A stretch of 64,000 nucleotides of DNA, from positions 79,971 through 143,970 of the forward strand of contig JAHLLD010000015.1 of NCBI GenBank assembly GCA_020444325.1. The letters are read 5' to 3'. Made by a program: the position numbers and the translations under genes. This document shows, piece after piece, positions 37,033-46,651 of the stretch. The number at the start of each line of letters is the position of its first letter. The stretch's first letter is position 1. The notes beneath the pieces were generated by a model. The model did not search any database. It saw only the letters and a program-made list of their open reading frames with translations, and was not told the origin of the DNA. Origin of the DNA: a bacterium (GTDB taxonomy: Bacteria; Bacteroidota; Ignavibacteria; SZUA-365).

Positions 37033-38418
37033 ATGTTTCGTGTTTTCTCTGTCGCAACGTTTCTCATGCTGATTGCATGCTCTGTCACCGCGCAGCAAGG
37101 GACAGATGATTTCAGTTTCAGTGTCGATCATCGCAGCCGGCTTGTGAGCTGGGACAAAGGGCTGTTCCCGGTCAACGGCTGGGAGGCGCTTTTTTCGCGG
37201 CACAGAACCATCGTCGGTGCGACCTGGAAACCGTTAAGCGAAATCGAACTGCATGCCGCGCTGGGCAATGAGTTCTTTTCCTGGTATGAATCCCCCGACG
37301 GTCGTGATTTCACCCTGGATGAAATCTTCTTCGACAATCTGTACCTGCGCTGGAAACCGGAAGCGGTGCCTCTCACACTCACCGTGGGAAGACAGAACAT
37401 GATGTTCGGAGAAGGATTCGTGATGATGGATGGGAGTCCTCTCGACGGTTCGCGTTCCATCTACTTCAACGCGCTTCGTGCCGATTGGGTGTCGCAGCCG
37501 GGTCATACGCTGACGGCCTTCGCGTTGCATCAACCGCCGAAAGAAGATCTGCTGCCGGTGATCCATGCTGTGGACCGTGCGCTTTTCGAGGAGGAAAGCA
37601 ATGCGGTGGGTGTGTATTACCGGGGAACGTTAAGTGACGACGACGACCTGGATGCGTATTATCTGCTTGCGGGAAGGAGAGTGGACGCAGGGGAAGGAGA
37701 AGTGCCTCGCAGTGCGGATACATACCACATGCCCGGGATCCGGTACACGCGATCGCTGCATCCGCGCTGGCGCGTGACCGGGGAAGCAAATGTCCAGTTG
37801 GGTCGACGCAGCAGCGCAGCGCATCCCGGCGGCATGGCGCAGCAGGCATGGTCCTGGTATGCATATGCCAGTTGGGTCCCTCTCTTTGAATCCGTCGATC
37901 CCGCTGATGGTTCATTTCCATCCAGTGCGTCCTCTGCCGGCAACGGCCTGCGGAAAGCGCCGCTGCTCACCTGTGAAGCAGGCATGTACCAGTACTCCGG
38001 CGGAGGGGATGCGGACAATGGGAGTCCGATCAGTCAGCAGTTCGCCCCGCTCTTCGCACGGTGGCCGAAATGGAGCGAATCGTTCATCTACACCCTCATT
38101 GCCATACGCGGCGGCGTGGCGGAATGGACAAATGTCATGGCTCCCTTCGTGCGCTGCCGCTGGCATATCGGCGGCCCACTGACCCTTCGCGCGATGCTGC
38201 AGCGTCTTTACAGCGTCTCGGCTACAAGTGCCAGCTGGCCGGGCGACGATGGGGGCATCGGTACGCTGGGTATTCTCGAGGTGAAATACGACAGCGGCAG
38301 GGGACTGACCGGCCATGTGCTGATGGAGCGCATGTTTTTCGATGACGCGCCTTCGCCTTCGCAGGCCGACGGCTACATCTGGTCACGCCTTGAGCTCCGC
38401 TACCGGCTGTCCATGTAA
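37033..38418 (+). CDS. Outer-membrane porin-like beta-barrel (alginate-export-like)
   Basis: 461 residues. The signal peptide ends SVTAQ (about 21). The body shows regular amphipathic strands; LRWKPEAVPLTLTVGRQNM followed by FGEGFVMMDGSPLDGSR resembles the alginate-export porin family, where a conserved GRQ strand and a D-G-x-R turn appear. It ends LELRYRLSM, a plausible though not classical barrel terminus. There is no strong Shine-Dalgarno. It stands alone between the LamG gene and the giant repeat gene. Transport substrate unknown; alginate is not implied. Confidence 0.7.
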   Translation: MFRVFSVATFLMLIACSVTAQQGTDDFSFSVDHRSRLVSWDKGLFPVNGWEALFSRHRTIVGATWKPLSEIELHAALGNEFFSWYESPDGRDFTLDEIFFDNLYLRWKPEAVPLTLTVGRQNMMFGEGFVMMDGSPLDGSRSIYFNALRADWVSQPGHTLTAFALHQPPKEDLLPVIHAVDRALFEEESNAVGVYYRGTLSDDDDLDAYYLLAGRRVDAGEGEVPRSADTYHMPGIRYTRSLHPRWRVTGEANVQLGRRSSAAHPGGMAQQAWSWYAYASWVPLFESVDPADGSFPSSASSAGNGLRKAPLLTCEAGMYQYSGGGDADNGSPISQQFAPLFARWPKWSESFIYTLIAIRGGVAEWTNVMAPFVRCRWHIGGPLTLRAMLQRLYSVSATSASWPGDDGGIGTLGILEVKYDSGRGLTGHVLMERMFFDDAPSPSQADGYIWSRLELRYRLSM

Positions 38419-38419
38419 C

Positions 38420-38450
38420 TTGTCTTTCATCCGTCATTCCCATAATATGC
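38420..38450 (+). promoter_or_regulatory. Promoter of the giant repeat protein gene
   Basis: TTG (38420-38422), 20 nt, TAATATGC (38443-38450), the same layout as the rpsT promoter but with a poorer -7 element. It starts 2 bp after the stop codon of the barrel gene and gives a leader of about 75 nt. Confidence 0.4.
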
Positions 38451-38529
38451 ACGGTACCATTCGATGCGCCCGTATTTCCCCGGCACCTGTGCCGCAACAT
38501 GTTGAACCAGCTGTAACCCCTATCGCTCG

Positions 38530-41500
38530 TTGTTCCCGCGATTCATCATAACATTTTTCACGCTGCTGCTTGCTGTACCCCCGTTGTTCGCGCAACAGCT
38601 CGGCCAGTGGGTTGAACAGCCGATTGCCGTGCCCGTGCGCGGTCTCATGGGGATATCCATGGCCGATACGGGGCGCGGGTATGCTGTTGGTGACGTCAAC
38701 GTTCTTCTCGGTCAGACCGGCGTTCTCATCAAGCACACCGGAGATCCCACCTGGCATCCCGTCGCGGCGAGCGCGTTTTCTCCGGCACTGAATATCAGTC
38801 TCGCCTCCTGGGCGCAGGACGTGTATGCCATTCCCAACACGGGCGTCGCATTCATTTCCTGGCGTGACGATTACCGCAGCCTCGTGTACAAAACCAATGA
38901 TGGCGGCCTCAGCTGGTTCAGCGTATCGCCGCTGAATCCCATCCTTTACGGCACGCGTTACACCGTGGTCTTCAAGGACATCCGGGAAGGAATGATTGTC
39001 GGGGAGGGACCGGGCCGTGTGCATCGCACGACGGACGGCGGGGTATCATGGACCAGCTTTACCGTGCCGGTGCGCCTCTCCCTGACCGACGTAGATTTTT
39101 CTGGAACGTTCTGGAATGTCTCCGGCGGGGAGAATTCCTACTTCCGCTACCTCCCATCCAACAACCGGTGGATCAATCTTTCCTTCCCCCGTGCGACCGA
39201 GTTTTACTCGACACACATGAAAACAAGCTTCGTCGACGATGACAACGCGTACGTCAACGGATACAATTCGGGGACCGGCAATCATGTCATGGTCACCGAG
39301 AATGGCGGTATCGACTGGATGCCGGTACCGGCGCAGCCGAATTTCCGCTCCACTCCGGAAGGACACAAGGGGATACATTTCTTCGATACGCTGAAAGGCT
39401 GGGTTGCAAGCGACTACGACGAGTTTGCGTATACCGAAAACGGGGGATACACCTGGGCCAAGTTTACTCCGCTCACCTTTGGCAACAAGGTCTACCGTCC
39501 GGTAAACAAGATGGTGTTTCTCAACGAAGCCGTTGGCTGGGCGGTTGGCGGTATTCAGCGTACGGACGGCTATCCCAGCGTTTCGGATGGCTACATTTAC
39601 CGCTGGTACGGAACGCAGAAACCAGATATCTCAGGTACCGCGACCATTGCGAGTTTCGATACCCTGCGCTGCGCGGATTACAAAAACATCCAGGTACCGA
39701 TCACCAATACCGGCACGGGAAATCTCACGATTCCTGCCGGAGGCGTGTCTTTCGCGGGCGCCGGTTTCATCGTGACCAATACCAGTTTCCCGTTTACTGT
39801 CGCACCGGGACAGACACGGTACATCACTGTGCGCTGGACTCCGGGCGCCGGGTATTTCGGGGAGATTCCGCCTGCGAGCAGAATGATCATCGAGAGCAAC
39901 GATACAGATCATACGCCGTGGACCATCAGTTTGCGTGGTATGCGGCTGCTCTCCGAGCTGCAGCTCGTCAATGCGAAACTGTTGTTCCCTACATCCTGTC
40001 TCGGCGATTCGGCGGTCGCCGGACTCGCGGTCGTTGCGCATGGCAATCTCGCTCCGATGATCGTGAAGGTTGAAAATACCGGAAGAGGAGAAATCTTCCC
40101 GCTGTCGCATCTCGTCGGTGATACCGTAGCCACGATCGATACACTCTGGTTCGCACTCGGGGGTGCGCTTGACGGCGCCATGAGTGGAGATCTGAGCATC
40201 GTTGCAGGCGATACCAGCTGTCCCGCAACCCTGACGATTCCCTTTGAAGGCTTTATCGAAAGCAACACCCTCAAATTCACACCGGATCACGTTGACTTCA
40301 AGGAAGTCTGTGTCGGACAGGAGGCGACGGAGTATCTCGAGGTGAAGAATCTCGGTACGCAGGAGGGACGCATCGTCGCCGTACAGATGCTGGGTGGCGA
40401 CGCCGGCTTCTTCATCGATGCCGACACATCGGAGTACATCGCGCCGGGTGCAAGTACGCGTCTGCCGGTACGATTCATTCCTCAGCAGGCCGACTCGACG
40501 GCCCTTGCCGCGGCGTTTCGCGTGTTGCTCGGTCCCTGCGCCGACACGGTGGATGTGTATTTCGAAGGACAGGGCGTGCTTCCGGAGTTCACTGTCCTTC
40601 CCGACTCCATGCTCGTCATTGGTCCCGTGCCGCTGAACATCGATGTCGACCGCATCGTTTCGGTGAGAAATTCGGGGATGAAACATATCGTCATCAGTGG
40701 CCTGGAACTGCGGCCGCCGGTACCCGGTTTGCAGATACTTTCTCCGACAGGATTTCCACTGCAGTTCAATACCGGCGATTCACTCGGCATCGCGCTGCGC
40801 TACCGCGCGCAGGTGCCTGACAGCATTCATACCGCGCTGCGTCTGACCTGGGCTGAACCCTGCCCTGACACCCTGGTGTATCCATTGCTGCTGATCAGCG
40901 ACAGGCTGCCGTTTGCCGAGCATCCCGACACCCTGCGATTCTTCGACCAGATCTGCGAAGACGCAGTTCTTGACAGTTTCCTTCTGCGGAACGCAGGTCA
41001 GCAGCCTCTGCTTCTCAATCGCGGCGATATCATCGGACGCGATCCCTCGCATTTTCGTCTGCTTGCACCGCAGCTTCCACTCACGCTGCCGGCGGATTCC
41101 TCGGTATTTTTTGTGCTTTCCTACGATGCACCTGCGAATGTCGAGAGCCGCGCGGCACTGCAGCTGCAGCACAACGACTCCACGGTATTCGGGAAAAGTA
41201 CCGTTCATCTTCTCGGGCGCAGGAATGTCCGTACACTGGAGGTCGAGGGTGATACGGTCAAACCGATGGCGCTCTGTGTCGGTGTGCCGGGGACGCGGCG
41301 TTTTGTATTCCGGAATCCTCACGATGCGCCACTCCACCTGACGGATATCACGCTGGGGAGTGGGGCGCCGTTTGTTTCGCTGAAACATGATGCCCTGCCG
41401 ACCGACGTCCCGCCGGATGGAGGTTTCACGCTGACCGTAACCGGTGACTTCCCTATCGATACTGTCGTCACTGTTGTCGTGCGGGCACAGATGGAGCCCT

Positions 41501-44500
41501 GCAGCGTAGAATATCTTCTGCGTTTTGAAGCCGGCGTGTTTCATCCTGCCATGACCGTCCTCCCGGATCCACTCGATTTCGGTGTGCGGTCTCTTTCCGA
41601 TACGGCACGTATTATGGCGCTGGTGCAGAACAGCGACAGTATCGATGTCGAGGTCGGCGAAATCTATCTGTCAGGCGTCTCGGGCGCACTGACACTTGAT
41701 CCGCCACCCATGCTTCCGAAAGAACTTCTTCCCGACTCGCTGCTGCGCGTATCACTGAAGCTGCGTATGATGAAAGACACCGGGAGTTATGCCGGCAGTC
41801 TCTGCGTCGTGCTGTCGCACCCCTGTCTCGACACGCTCTGTTTCCCGCTGGGAATGATGATATCGGACGAGGGACTGCTGGCGGATGCCGACACCGCTTC
41901 TTTCATCTTTGCCTTCTGTGACACGCTGCAATGCGACAGTGTTACCGTCACCAATACGTTGACATCCGTACAGGTCGTCGAAGCGAGTGTAACGAACCCC
42001 GCGGTGTTCAGCGTCTCCCCGGATACCGCGGTGCAGATTGAGCCCGGTGCCTCCGCGATTTTCGTGGTCTGTGCCGTGGCGCCGACAGCCGGTGATGCGC
42101 GCGGAGAACTGCTGCTGCGCGGCAGCGAAGGGGCCCTGAGTGTTGTGCAGCTGTATGCGCAATACGAGAAGGACGGTCTGCAGCTGCCGGATACACTTGA
42201 TGCGGGAAATGTGCCGTACTGTGAGACGGGCCGGGAGTTCGTCCTGCTTCTGCGCAATACTGCCCGGATTGACGAGGTGGTGCAGGATATGCAGGTAGCC
42301 GGCGGACCGTTTACAGTGCTTACGCAGCCACCGTATTATGTGCGCGGTGGAGGTGAAGTTGCGGTCCGCCTGCGCTTCGATCCTGTCTCCACGGGGTCCG
42401 CCAGCGCACAGCTGACGCTGACCAGCGTCATTGGCAACTGCACGCGCATCAGCACCGTGACGTTGATCGGACGCTATGGCGGCGCGTACATCGAGACAGT
42501 GCCTTCGACCCTGCTGTTTGCAAACGTCGTCGCCGGATCGAGTCAGACGCGGACGCTGGAGGTGCGGAACCGGGATATGCAGGGACTTCGTCTCGCGGAG
42601 ATCATGGTGTCACCGAATCCGCCGTTCTCGGCATCTCTCTCGCTTCCCCTGGCGCTGGATACCGGGGCAGTACTCGATATCCCGGTGACCTTCCTGCCGG
42701 ACAGTATCGGCAGCTTTTTTGCCTCCATCTGCCTGGTGTTCGATCAGCCCTGTGCCGATACCGTCTGCATTGATCTCGAAGGAGAGGGAATTGACGGTGA
42801 TATTGTGTATTCCGTTCCGGAGCTTCGTTATGACACGCTGGCACAATGCGAGAGCCAACTGCTCACGGCGCTCCTGCGGAACACCGGCAGTGCAAATGTG
42901 GAACTGAAAAGCAGTGTGATCAACGGTCCTTCCGCAGCGGCGTACACTATTGAAAATCCCGTCGTGTCCGCGGAAACAATTGCAGCCGGTACGAACAGGG
43001 AATTCCGTGTTCGCTACGACGGCGCGGCAGCGACCGATGGTCCCGTGGCCGCCACGCTGTTTGTGAGCACCGATGCACCCAAGCAGCCGGTCGTAGAATT
43101 GCCTCTGCAGGGGTGGCGCGTGACACAGGTGACGCCGGCGGAGATCAGGGTGATTCTGGGCGATGTGCTTCTTGGGAGTCCGCGATCATTCACGGCTGAC
43201 GGCCGCAACGATGGCAGTGCCGCACTGCGGTATACGGCGGTCCTTCCGGCTGAGTATGCACTCGACATTTCCGCGGCAACAGTGCTGTCGCCGGTCACAG
43301 GCTTCTCCCTGCCGTTCCAGTTCAATCCTTCGGCTGAAGGACCCTTTACCGACACCTTGCGCCTCGCACTGCAGCCATGTGAAGACAGTCTGCTCATCAT
43401 CGTTTCAGGCGATGTCACGCGTCCCTTCGTGCAGACGGACGTGGATTATCTCCAGGTCCCTGTCTGCCAGTCGCGCGAAGCTGAGGCAGAACTGCACAAC
43501 AACAGCGGCGAGGAAATGGAAGTGCTGGCGCTGGCGATTGAAGGCGCCTACGCCTCGCGGTATTCCTTCGTCAATGCACCGGCGACGCCCTTCCCGCTTG
43601 CATCTGCTGCCTCTCGACGTATTGCCATACGATTCACTCCCCGGCCTGGAGATGCGGGAGATCTGAGTGCAGAACTGCGCAGCGATGTGCGTATCGACGG
43701 CCAGGTACACAGTTTCCGATCCCTTCTGCGTGCGGAAGTGTTCGACGGGGGACTCGATTTCGCCAACCCGCTTCCTCTTGGCTCCGCTGCGATCGGTGAG
43801 GAGAGTGGGGAAGTCGGCATCACCGGGTACAACAACTCCGCTTTCCCGGTTTCCGTCGCGGCGCTGCAGCCGGTGGGACCCGGATTGCGCGTTACAGGGA
43901 CAGAGCCGGCGTTGCCTGCACAGCTGCTCCCAGGCGACAGTCTGGTCGTTCGGCTGACATTTACACCAGATCGCCAGGGATGGATTGACGATACGCTGCT
44001 GCTGACGGCAACCGCACCCTGTGAAGTTGCATTGTCCGTACCCGTGCGCTATGAGGGACGCGGCGACCTCTTCCCGCTGACGATCACTGCCGCAGACGCC
44101 GCAGGCGGTATCGACGACACCGTGTCCATTCCGATTTTACTGTCACGCGACATATCCGGACTCGGCGTGACGGCGTTCTCCGGTTCGCTGCATTATGACG
44201 GAAGCATGCTGTATCCCACAGGTGTGACGGGCGAGGGCAGCGCCAGCGTGGGAATGCAGCTGAGCTGGACCAGCAACGCGGCAGGTGAGGTCGTGTTCCA
44301 CGGAAACAATGGAATGCTCTCCGGGGGAAGCGATACCCTGCTGACGCTGCGTTTTCTTGTGCTCATCGGCTACGACAGCGTATCGACACTGCGTCCCGCA
44401 GCCTGTACCTTTTCCCATCCCGCGATCGACGTGACTGAATACGTTACGGGACTGTTCACGCTCGAGGGATACTGTCTCGCGGGTGGGTCGCGGCTGCTCA

Positions 44501-44769
44501 GCGCGGATTCTGACACGCTGGGCCGCATCAGTCCGCATCCTCTCACCGAACGCAGCCAGACCCACGTGCATATTGCGCAATCCGGCGCCGTACATCTCGG
44601 GATTTACGATCTGCAGGGCAGGGAGGTGCAGGTGCTGCGCGATGGATTGCTGTCGGCAGGGGATCATGTGATAATGATCAGTGCTGACGGACTTCCTGCA
44701 GGAAGCTACCTCCTCGTTCTTCGCACCGCGCAGGGTACCCAGGCAAGGCGATTCACGCTCATGCGGTGA
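38530..44769 (+). CDS. Giant T9SS-secreted Asp-box/anchor-D/cohesin-like repeat protein
   Basis: 2079 residues. The only usable start is TTG 38530: an in-frame TGA lies 25 bp upstream and no ATG stands between it and the signal peptide (ending PLFAQ, about 22). Residues 25-360 form a beta-propeller with four Asp-box motifs (KTNDGGLSW, RTTDGGVSW, TENGGIDW, TENGGYTW), as in YCF48-like and sialidase-type propellers. From about 372 to 1840 come a dozen or more anchor-D/ASH-type beta-sandwiches of about 100 residues, each with N-x-G and a P-G-x-S element. A cohesin-like domain lies at about 1847-1985 (TVSIPILL, FSGSLHYDG). The tail (about 1995-2079) is T9SS type A with ISPHP replacing YPNP. Probably a long surface stalk with a propeller head. 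No Shine-Dalgarno is visible. Confidence 0.85.
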   Translation: MFPRFIITFFTLLLAVPPLFAQQLGQWVEQPIAVPVRGLMGISMADTGRGYAVGDVNVLLGQTGVLIKHTGDPTWHPVAASAFSPALNISLASWAQDVYAIPNTGVAFISWRDDYRSLVYKTNDGGLSWFSVSPLNPILYGTRYTVVFKDIREGMIVGEGPGRVHRTTDGGVSWTSFTVPVRLSLTDVDFSGTFWNVSGGENSYFRYLPSNNRWINLSFPRATEFYSTHMKTSFVDDDNAYVNGYNSGTGNHVMVTENGGIDWMPVPAQPNFRSTPEGHKGIHFFDTLKGWVASDYDEFAYTENGGYTWAKFTPLTFGNKVYRPVNKMVFLNEAVGWAVGGIQRTDGYPSVSDGYIYRWYGTQKPDISGTATIASFDTLRCADYKNIQVPITNTGTGNLTIPAGGVSFAGAGFIVTNTSFPFTVAPGQTRYITVRWTPGAGYFGEIPPASRMIIESNDTDHTPWTISLRGMRLLSELQLVNAKLLFPTSCLGDSAVAGLAVVAHGNLAPMIVKVENTGRGEIFPLSHLVGDTVATIDTLWFALGGALDGAMSGDLSIVAGDTSCPATLTIPFEGFIESNTLKFTPDHVDFKEVCVGQEATEYLEVKNLGTQEGRIVAVQMLGGDAGFFIDADTSEYIAPGASTRLPVRFIPQQADSTALAAAFRVLLGPCADTVDVYFEGQGVLPEFTVLPDSMLVIGPVPLNIDVDRIVSVRNSGMKHIVISGLELRPPVPGLQILSPTGFPLQFNTGDSLGIALRYRAQVPDSIHTALRLTWAEPCPDTLVYPLLLISDRLPFAEHPDTLRFFDQICEDAVLDSFLLRNAGQQPLLLNRGDIIGRDPSHFRLLAPQLPLTLPADSSVFFVLSYDAPANVESRAALQLQHNDSTVFGKSTVHLLGRRNVRTLEVEGDTVKPMALCVGVPGTRRFVFRNPHDAPLHLTDITLGSGAPFVSLKHDALPTDVPPDGGFTLTVTGDFPIDTVVTVVVRAQMEPCSVEYLLRFEAGVFHPAMTVLPDPLDFGVRSLSDTARIMALVQNSDSIDVEVGEIYLSGVSGALTLDPPPMLPKELLPDSLLRVSLKLRMMKDTGSYAGSLCVVLSHPCLDTLCFPLGMMISDEGLLADADTASFIFAFCDTLQCDSVTVTNTLTSVQVVEASVTNPAVFSVSPDTAVQIEPGASAIFVVCAVAPTAGDARGELLLRGSEGALSVVQLYAQYEKDGLQLPDTLDAGNVPYCETGREFVLLLRNTARIDEVVQDMQVAGGPFTVLTQPPYYVRGGGEVAVRLRFDPVSTGSASAQLTLTSVIGNCTRISTVTLIGRYGGAYIETVPSTLLFANVVAGSSQTRTLEVRNRDMQGLRLAEIMVSPNPPFSASLSLPLALDTGAVLDIPVTFLPDSIGSFFASICLVFDQPCADTVCIDLEGEGIDGDIVYSVPELRYDTLAQCESQLLTALLRNTGSANVELKSSVINGPSAAAYTIENPVVSAETIAAGTNREFRVRYDGAAATDGPVAATLFVSTDAPKQPVVELPLQGWRVTQVTPAEIRVILGDVLLGSPRSFTADGRNDGSAALRYTAVLPAEYALDISAATVLSPVTGFSLPFQFNPSAEGPFTDTLRLALQPCEDSLLIIVSGDVTRPFVQTDVDYLQVPVCQSREAEAELHNNSGEEMEVLALAIEGAYASRYSFVNAPATPFPLASAASRRIAIRFTPRPGDAGDLSAELRSDVRIDGQVHSFRSLLRAEVFDGGLDFANPLPLGSAAIGEESGEVGITGYNNSAFPVSVAALQPVGPGLRVTGTEPALPAQLLPGDSLVVRLTFTPDRQGWIDDTLLLTATAPCEVALSVPVRYEGRGDLFPLTITAADAAGGIDDTVSIPILLSRDISGLGVTAFSGSLHYDGSMLYPTGVTGEGSASVGMQLSWTSNAAGEVVFHGNNGMLSGGSDTLLTLRFLVLIGYDSVSTLRPAACTFSHPAIDVTEYVTGLFTLEGYCLAGGSRLLSADSDTLGRISPHPLTERSQTHVHIAQSGAVHLGIYDLQGREVQVLRDGLLSAGDHVIMISADGLPAGSYLLVLRTAQGTQARRFTLMR

Positions 44770-44784
44770 TTTTGCCTCCTGATC

Positions 44785-44815
44785 TTGCATCCGTTTCCGC
44801 TTCGATGTATATTTG
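44785..44815 (+). promoter_or_regulatory. rpsT promoter with Bacteroidota-type -33/-7 elements
   Basis: TTGCAT (44785-44790), 17 nt, TATATTTG (44808-44815), an exact match to TAnnTTTG, the Bacteroidota -7 consensus, with TTG at the expected distance. It drives rpsT with a short leader. Confidence 0.7.
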
Positions 44816-44843
44816 AGTTCGTATTTTTGGACAAAGGAGCATC

Positions 44844-45098
44844 ATGCCTCAGCATAAGTCTGCAAAGAAGCGCATGCGCACGAGCGCCCGGAAGAACGCA
44901 TACAACAGTATGAACAAATCCCGCATGAAGACTGCCATCAAGGATCTTCGTGGGACAGAGGACAAGACCGTTGCAGAAGAGAAATTTCGCAAGGTGACGA
45001 CGATTCTGGATCGTCTTGCGACCAAGCGAATCATTCACCCGAATACCGCAGCGCACAAGAAGTCCAAACTGGCGAAGTTCGTCCAGAGCCTGGGATAA
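44844..45098 (+). CDS. rpsT: 30S ribosomal protein S20
   Basis: 84 residues, the usual length of bS20. ATG 44844 has AAAGGAG upstream. The sequence is the typical helical, Lys/Arg-rich bS20: MPQHKSAKKRMRTSARKNAY at the N-terminus and HPNTAAHKKSKLAKFV near the C-terminus. It binds 16S rRNA early in small-subunit assembly. It is monocistronic between its own promoter and a hairpin pair, the common arrangement for rpsT. Confidence 0.97.
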   Translation: MPQHKSAKKRMRTSARKNAYNSMNKSRMKTAIKDLRGTEDKTVAEEKFRKVTTILDRLATKRIIHPNTAAHKKSKLAKFVQSLG

Positions 45099-45112
45099 GC
45101 ACAGACTGTCTC

Positions 45113-45175
45113 CCGTTTTCGCCACGTGGGCGAAACGGCACACGCAGCAGGCATGCCGGTCATGCCTGCTTCTGT
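45113..45175 (+). terminator. Two consecutive hairpins ending the rpsT transcript
   Basis: CCGTTTTCGCC pairs with GGCGAAACGG (45113-45138, one bulge), and GCAGGCATG pairs perfectly with CATGCCTGC (45147-45169), followed by TTCTG. The T tract is weak, so the pair may act together. Confidence 0.55.
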
Positions 45176-45252
45176 CATACCCCAACTATTATGGAACCTC
45201 CGAGTATCAGCAGTCAAGTCCATGTCCTCCGGTCATGTGGAGATGAGTCATC

Positions 45253-46581
45253 ATGACCGGTGTGCCGGAACTTGACCTTTTTCTTTTTCTGACCTCCCTT
45301 TTTTCCGCGATCCTGATTGCCGTCGCGGAGTTCGCCGTCACATCTGCCTCCCGAAGCCGGCTCGAATCCCTCGCGGAGCGAGAGGATCGCCATGCAATTC
45401 TTGCACTCCGGTTGAAGGACAGGGATGAGGATCTGCAGGGTGCGACGCAGATTGCAACGCTGTTTCTGACCATTTTTGCCGCCCTTTTGCTCGCGCCGCA
45501 CTCTGAGCGTGCCGTACAGGAATTCCTTCGCAGCGGTGTCGAGCCCTGGCTGCTTCCTCTTATTCGTACTCTTGCCTGGCTGGTGACCGCCGTGGTGATG
45601 ACGGGAGTATTCCTGGTCACGGTCAACCTTGTCGCAAAATCCCTCGGGGAGCGTTACGGTGATGCCCTGGTGCTGCGGGTGGCCACCGGACTGTTCACGT
45701 TGACGCGGCTGCTTCACTTGCCGCAACGCCTTCTCACCGTCAGCGCCAACATCCTGCTCAAGCCTTTTTCGGGCAGAGCGAGTTTCAGGGAAGCGGTCAC
45801 CTCGGAAGAGAACCTGATGGATATCCTGGAGGATGGCGCCAAGACCGGTCTGCTGGACCAGACCGAGCATGAGCTGATCGAGAGCATTTTCCAGTTTACG
45901 GATACGACCGCACGCGAAGTCATGATTCCGCGGACGGATGTCGTTGCCGTGGATATCACCATGCCTGCCGCAGGTATTCTCGACACCTTCCTCGACGAGG
46001 GCTTCACGCGCATGCCCGTGTACCGCGATTCTCTTGATGATATCCTGGGTGTGGTCTATGCGAAAGATGTGATCAGTCTGATCCAGCATCCGGAGCTGAT
46101 CGTTCTTCAGGACATCATTCGTCCCGCCTATATCGTACCGGAAACCAAACCCATCAGCGAACTGCTGAGGGAATTTCAGCTCAAGCGCCTGCACATGGCC
46201 ATCGTGGTCGACGAGTTCGGGGGAACGGAAGGGCTCATCACGATGGAAGACATTCTCGAGGAAATCGTCGGTGAGATTCGTGATGAATACGACGAGGAAG
46301 AGATTCCTTACACGCTGCTGCCGGACGGTGGTATCGAAGTCGAAGCCATGGTGAATATTTCGGATTTCAACTCCTTCTCCGATGTCACGATTCCTGAGAG
46401 TGAGGATTACGATACCGTCGGAGGATTCGTCACCATGCTCTTTGGACGCATTCCCGAGGCGGGAGACAGCATTGATTACGAGCACACGCGCATCGAGGTG
46501 CTGGAAGCCGAGGAACGTCGTGTCATCCGTGTCCGTCTCCACAGGGAAGAGAACGGCAACGGTACCAAAAATGGTGATTGA
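45253..46581 (+). CDS. CNNM/CorC-family membrane protein (DUF21, two CBS domains, CorC/HlyC C-terminus)
   Basis: 442 residues. An N-terminal DUF21/CNNM membrane domain (three to four helices within about 1-160, opening ELDLFLFLTSLFSAILIAVA) is followed by a CBS pair at about 200-335 (REVMIPRTDVVAVD; MAIVVDEFGGTEGLIT), and a CorC/HlyC-associated domain at about 350-435 (YDTVGGFV). Family members export or sense Mg2+/Co2+ at the inner membrane; older names call them hemolysins. The DEFGG motif links the CBS dimer and is intact. A PrsW-like protease gene lies 70 bp downstream, with no terminator between, so they may share a transcript. Confidence 0.9.
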   Translation: MTGVPELDLFLFLTSLFSAILIAVAEFAVTSASRSRLESLAEREDRHAILALRLKDRDEDLQGATQIATLFLTIFAALLLAPHSERAVQEFLRSGVEPWLLPLIRTLAWLVTAVVMTGVFLVTVNLVAKSLGERYGDALVLRVATGLFTLTRLLHLPQRLLTVSANILLKPFSGRASFREAVTSEENLMDILEDGAKTGLLDQTEHELIESIFQFTDTTAREVMIPRTDVVAVDITMPAAGILDTFLDEGFTRMPVYRDSLDDILGVVYAKDVISLIQHPELIVLQDIIRPAYIVPETKPISELLREFQLKRLHMAIVVDEFGGTEGLITMEDILEEIVGEIRDEYDEEEIPYTLLPDGGIEVEAMVNISDFNSFSDVTIPESEDYDTVGGFVTMLFGRIPEAGDSIDYEHTRIEVLEAEERRVIRVRLHREENGNGTKNGD

Positions 46582-46651
46582 TCCGTATCTTTTTTCCTGA
46601 CACCTGCTGTCATTCAATTCCCTTCGCCGCATCATCCTCCGCGGAGTTTTC

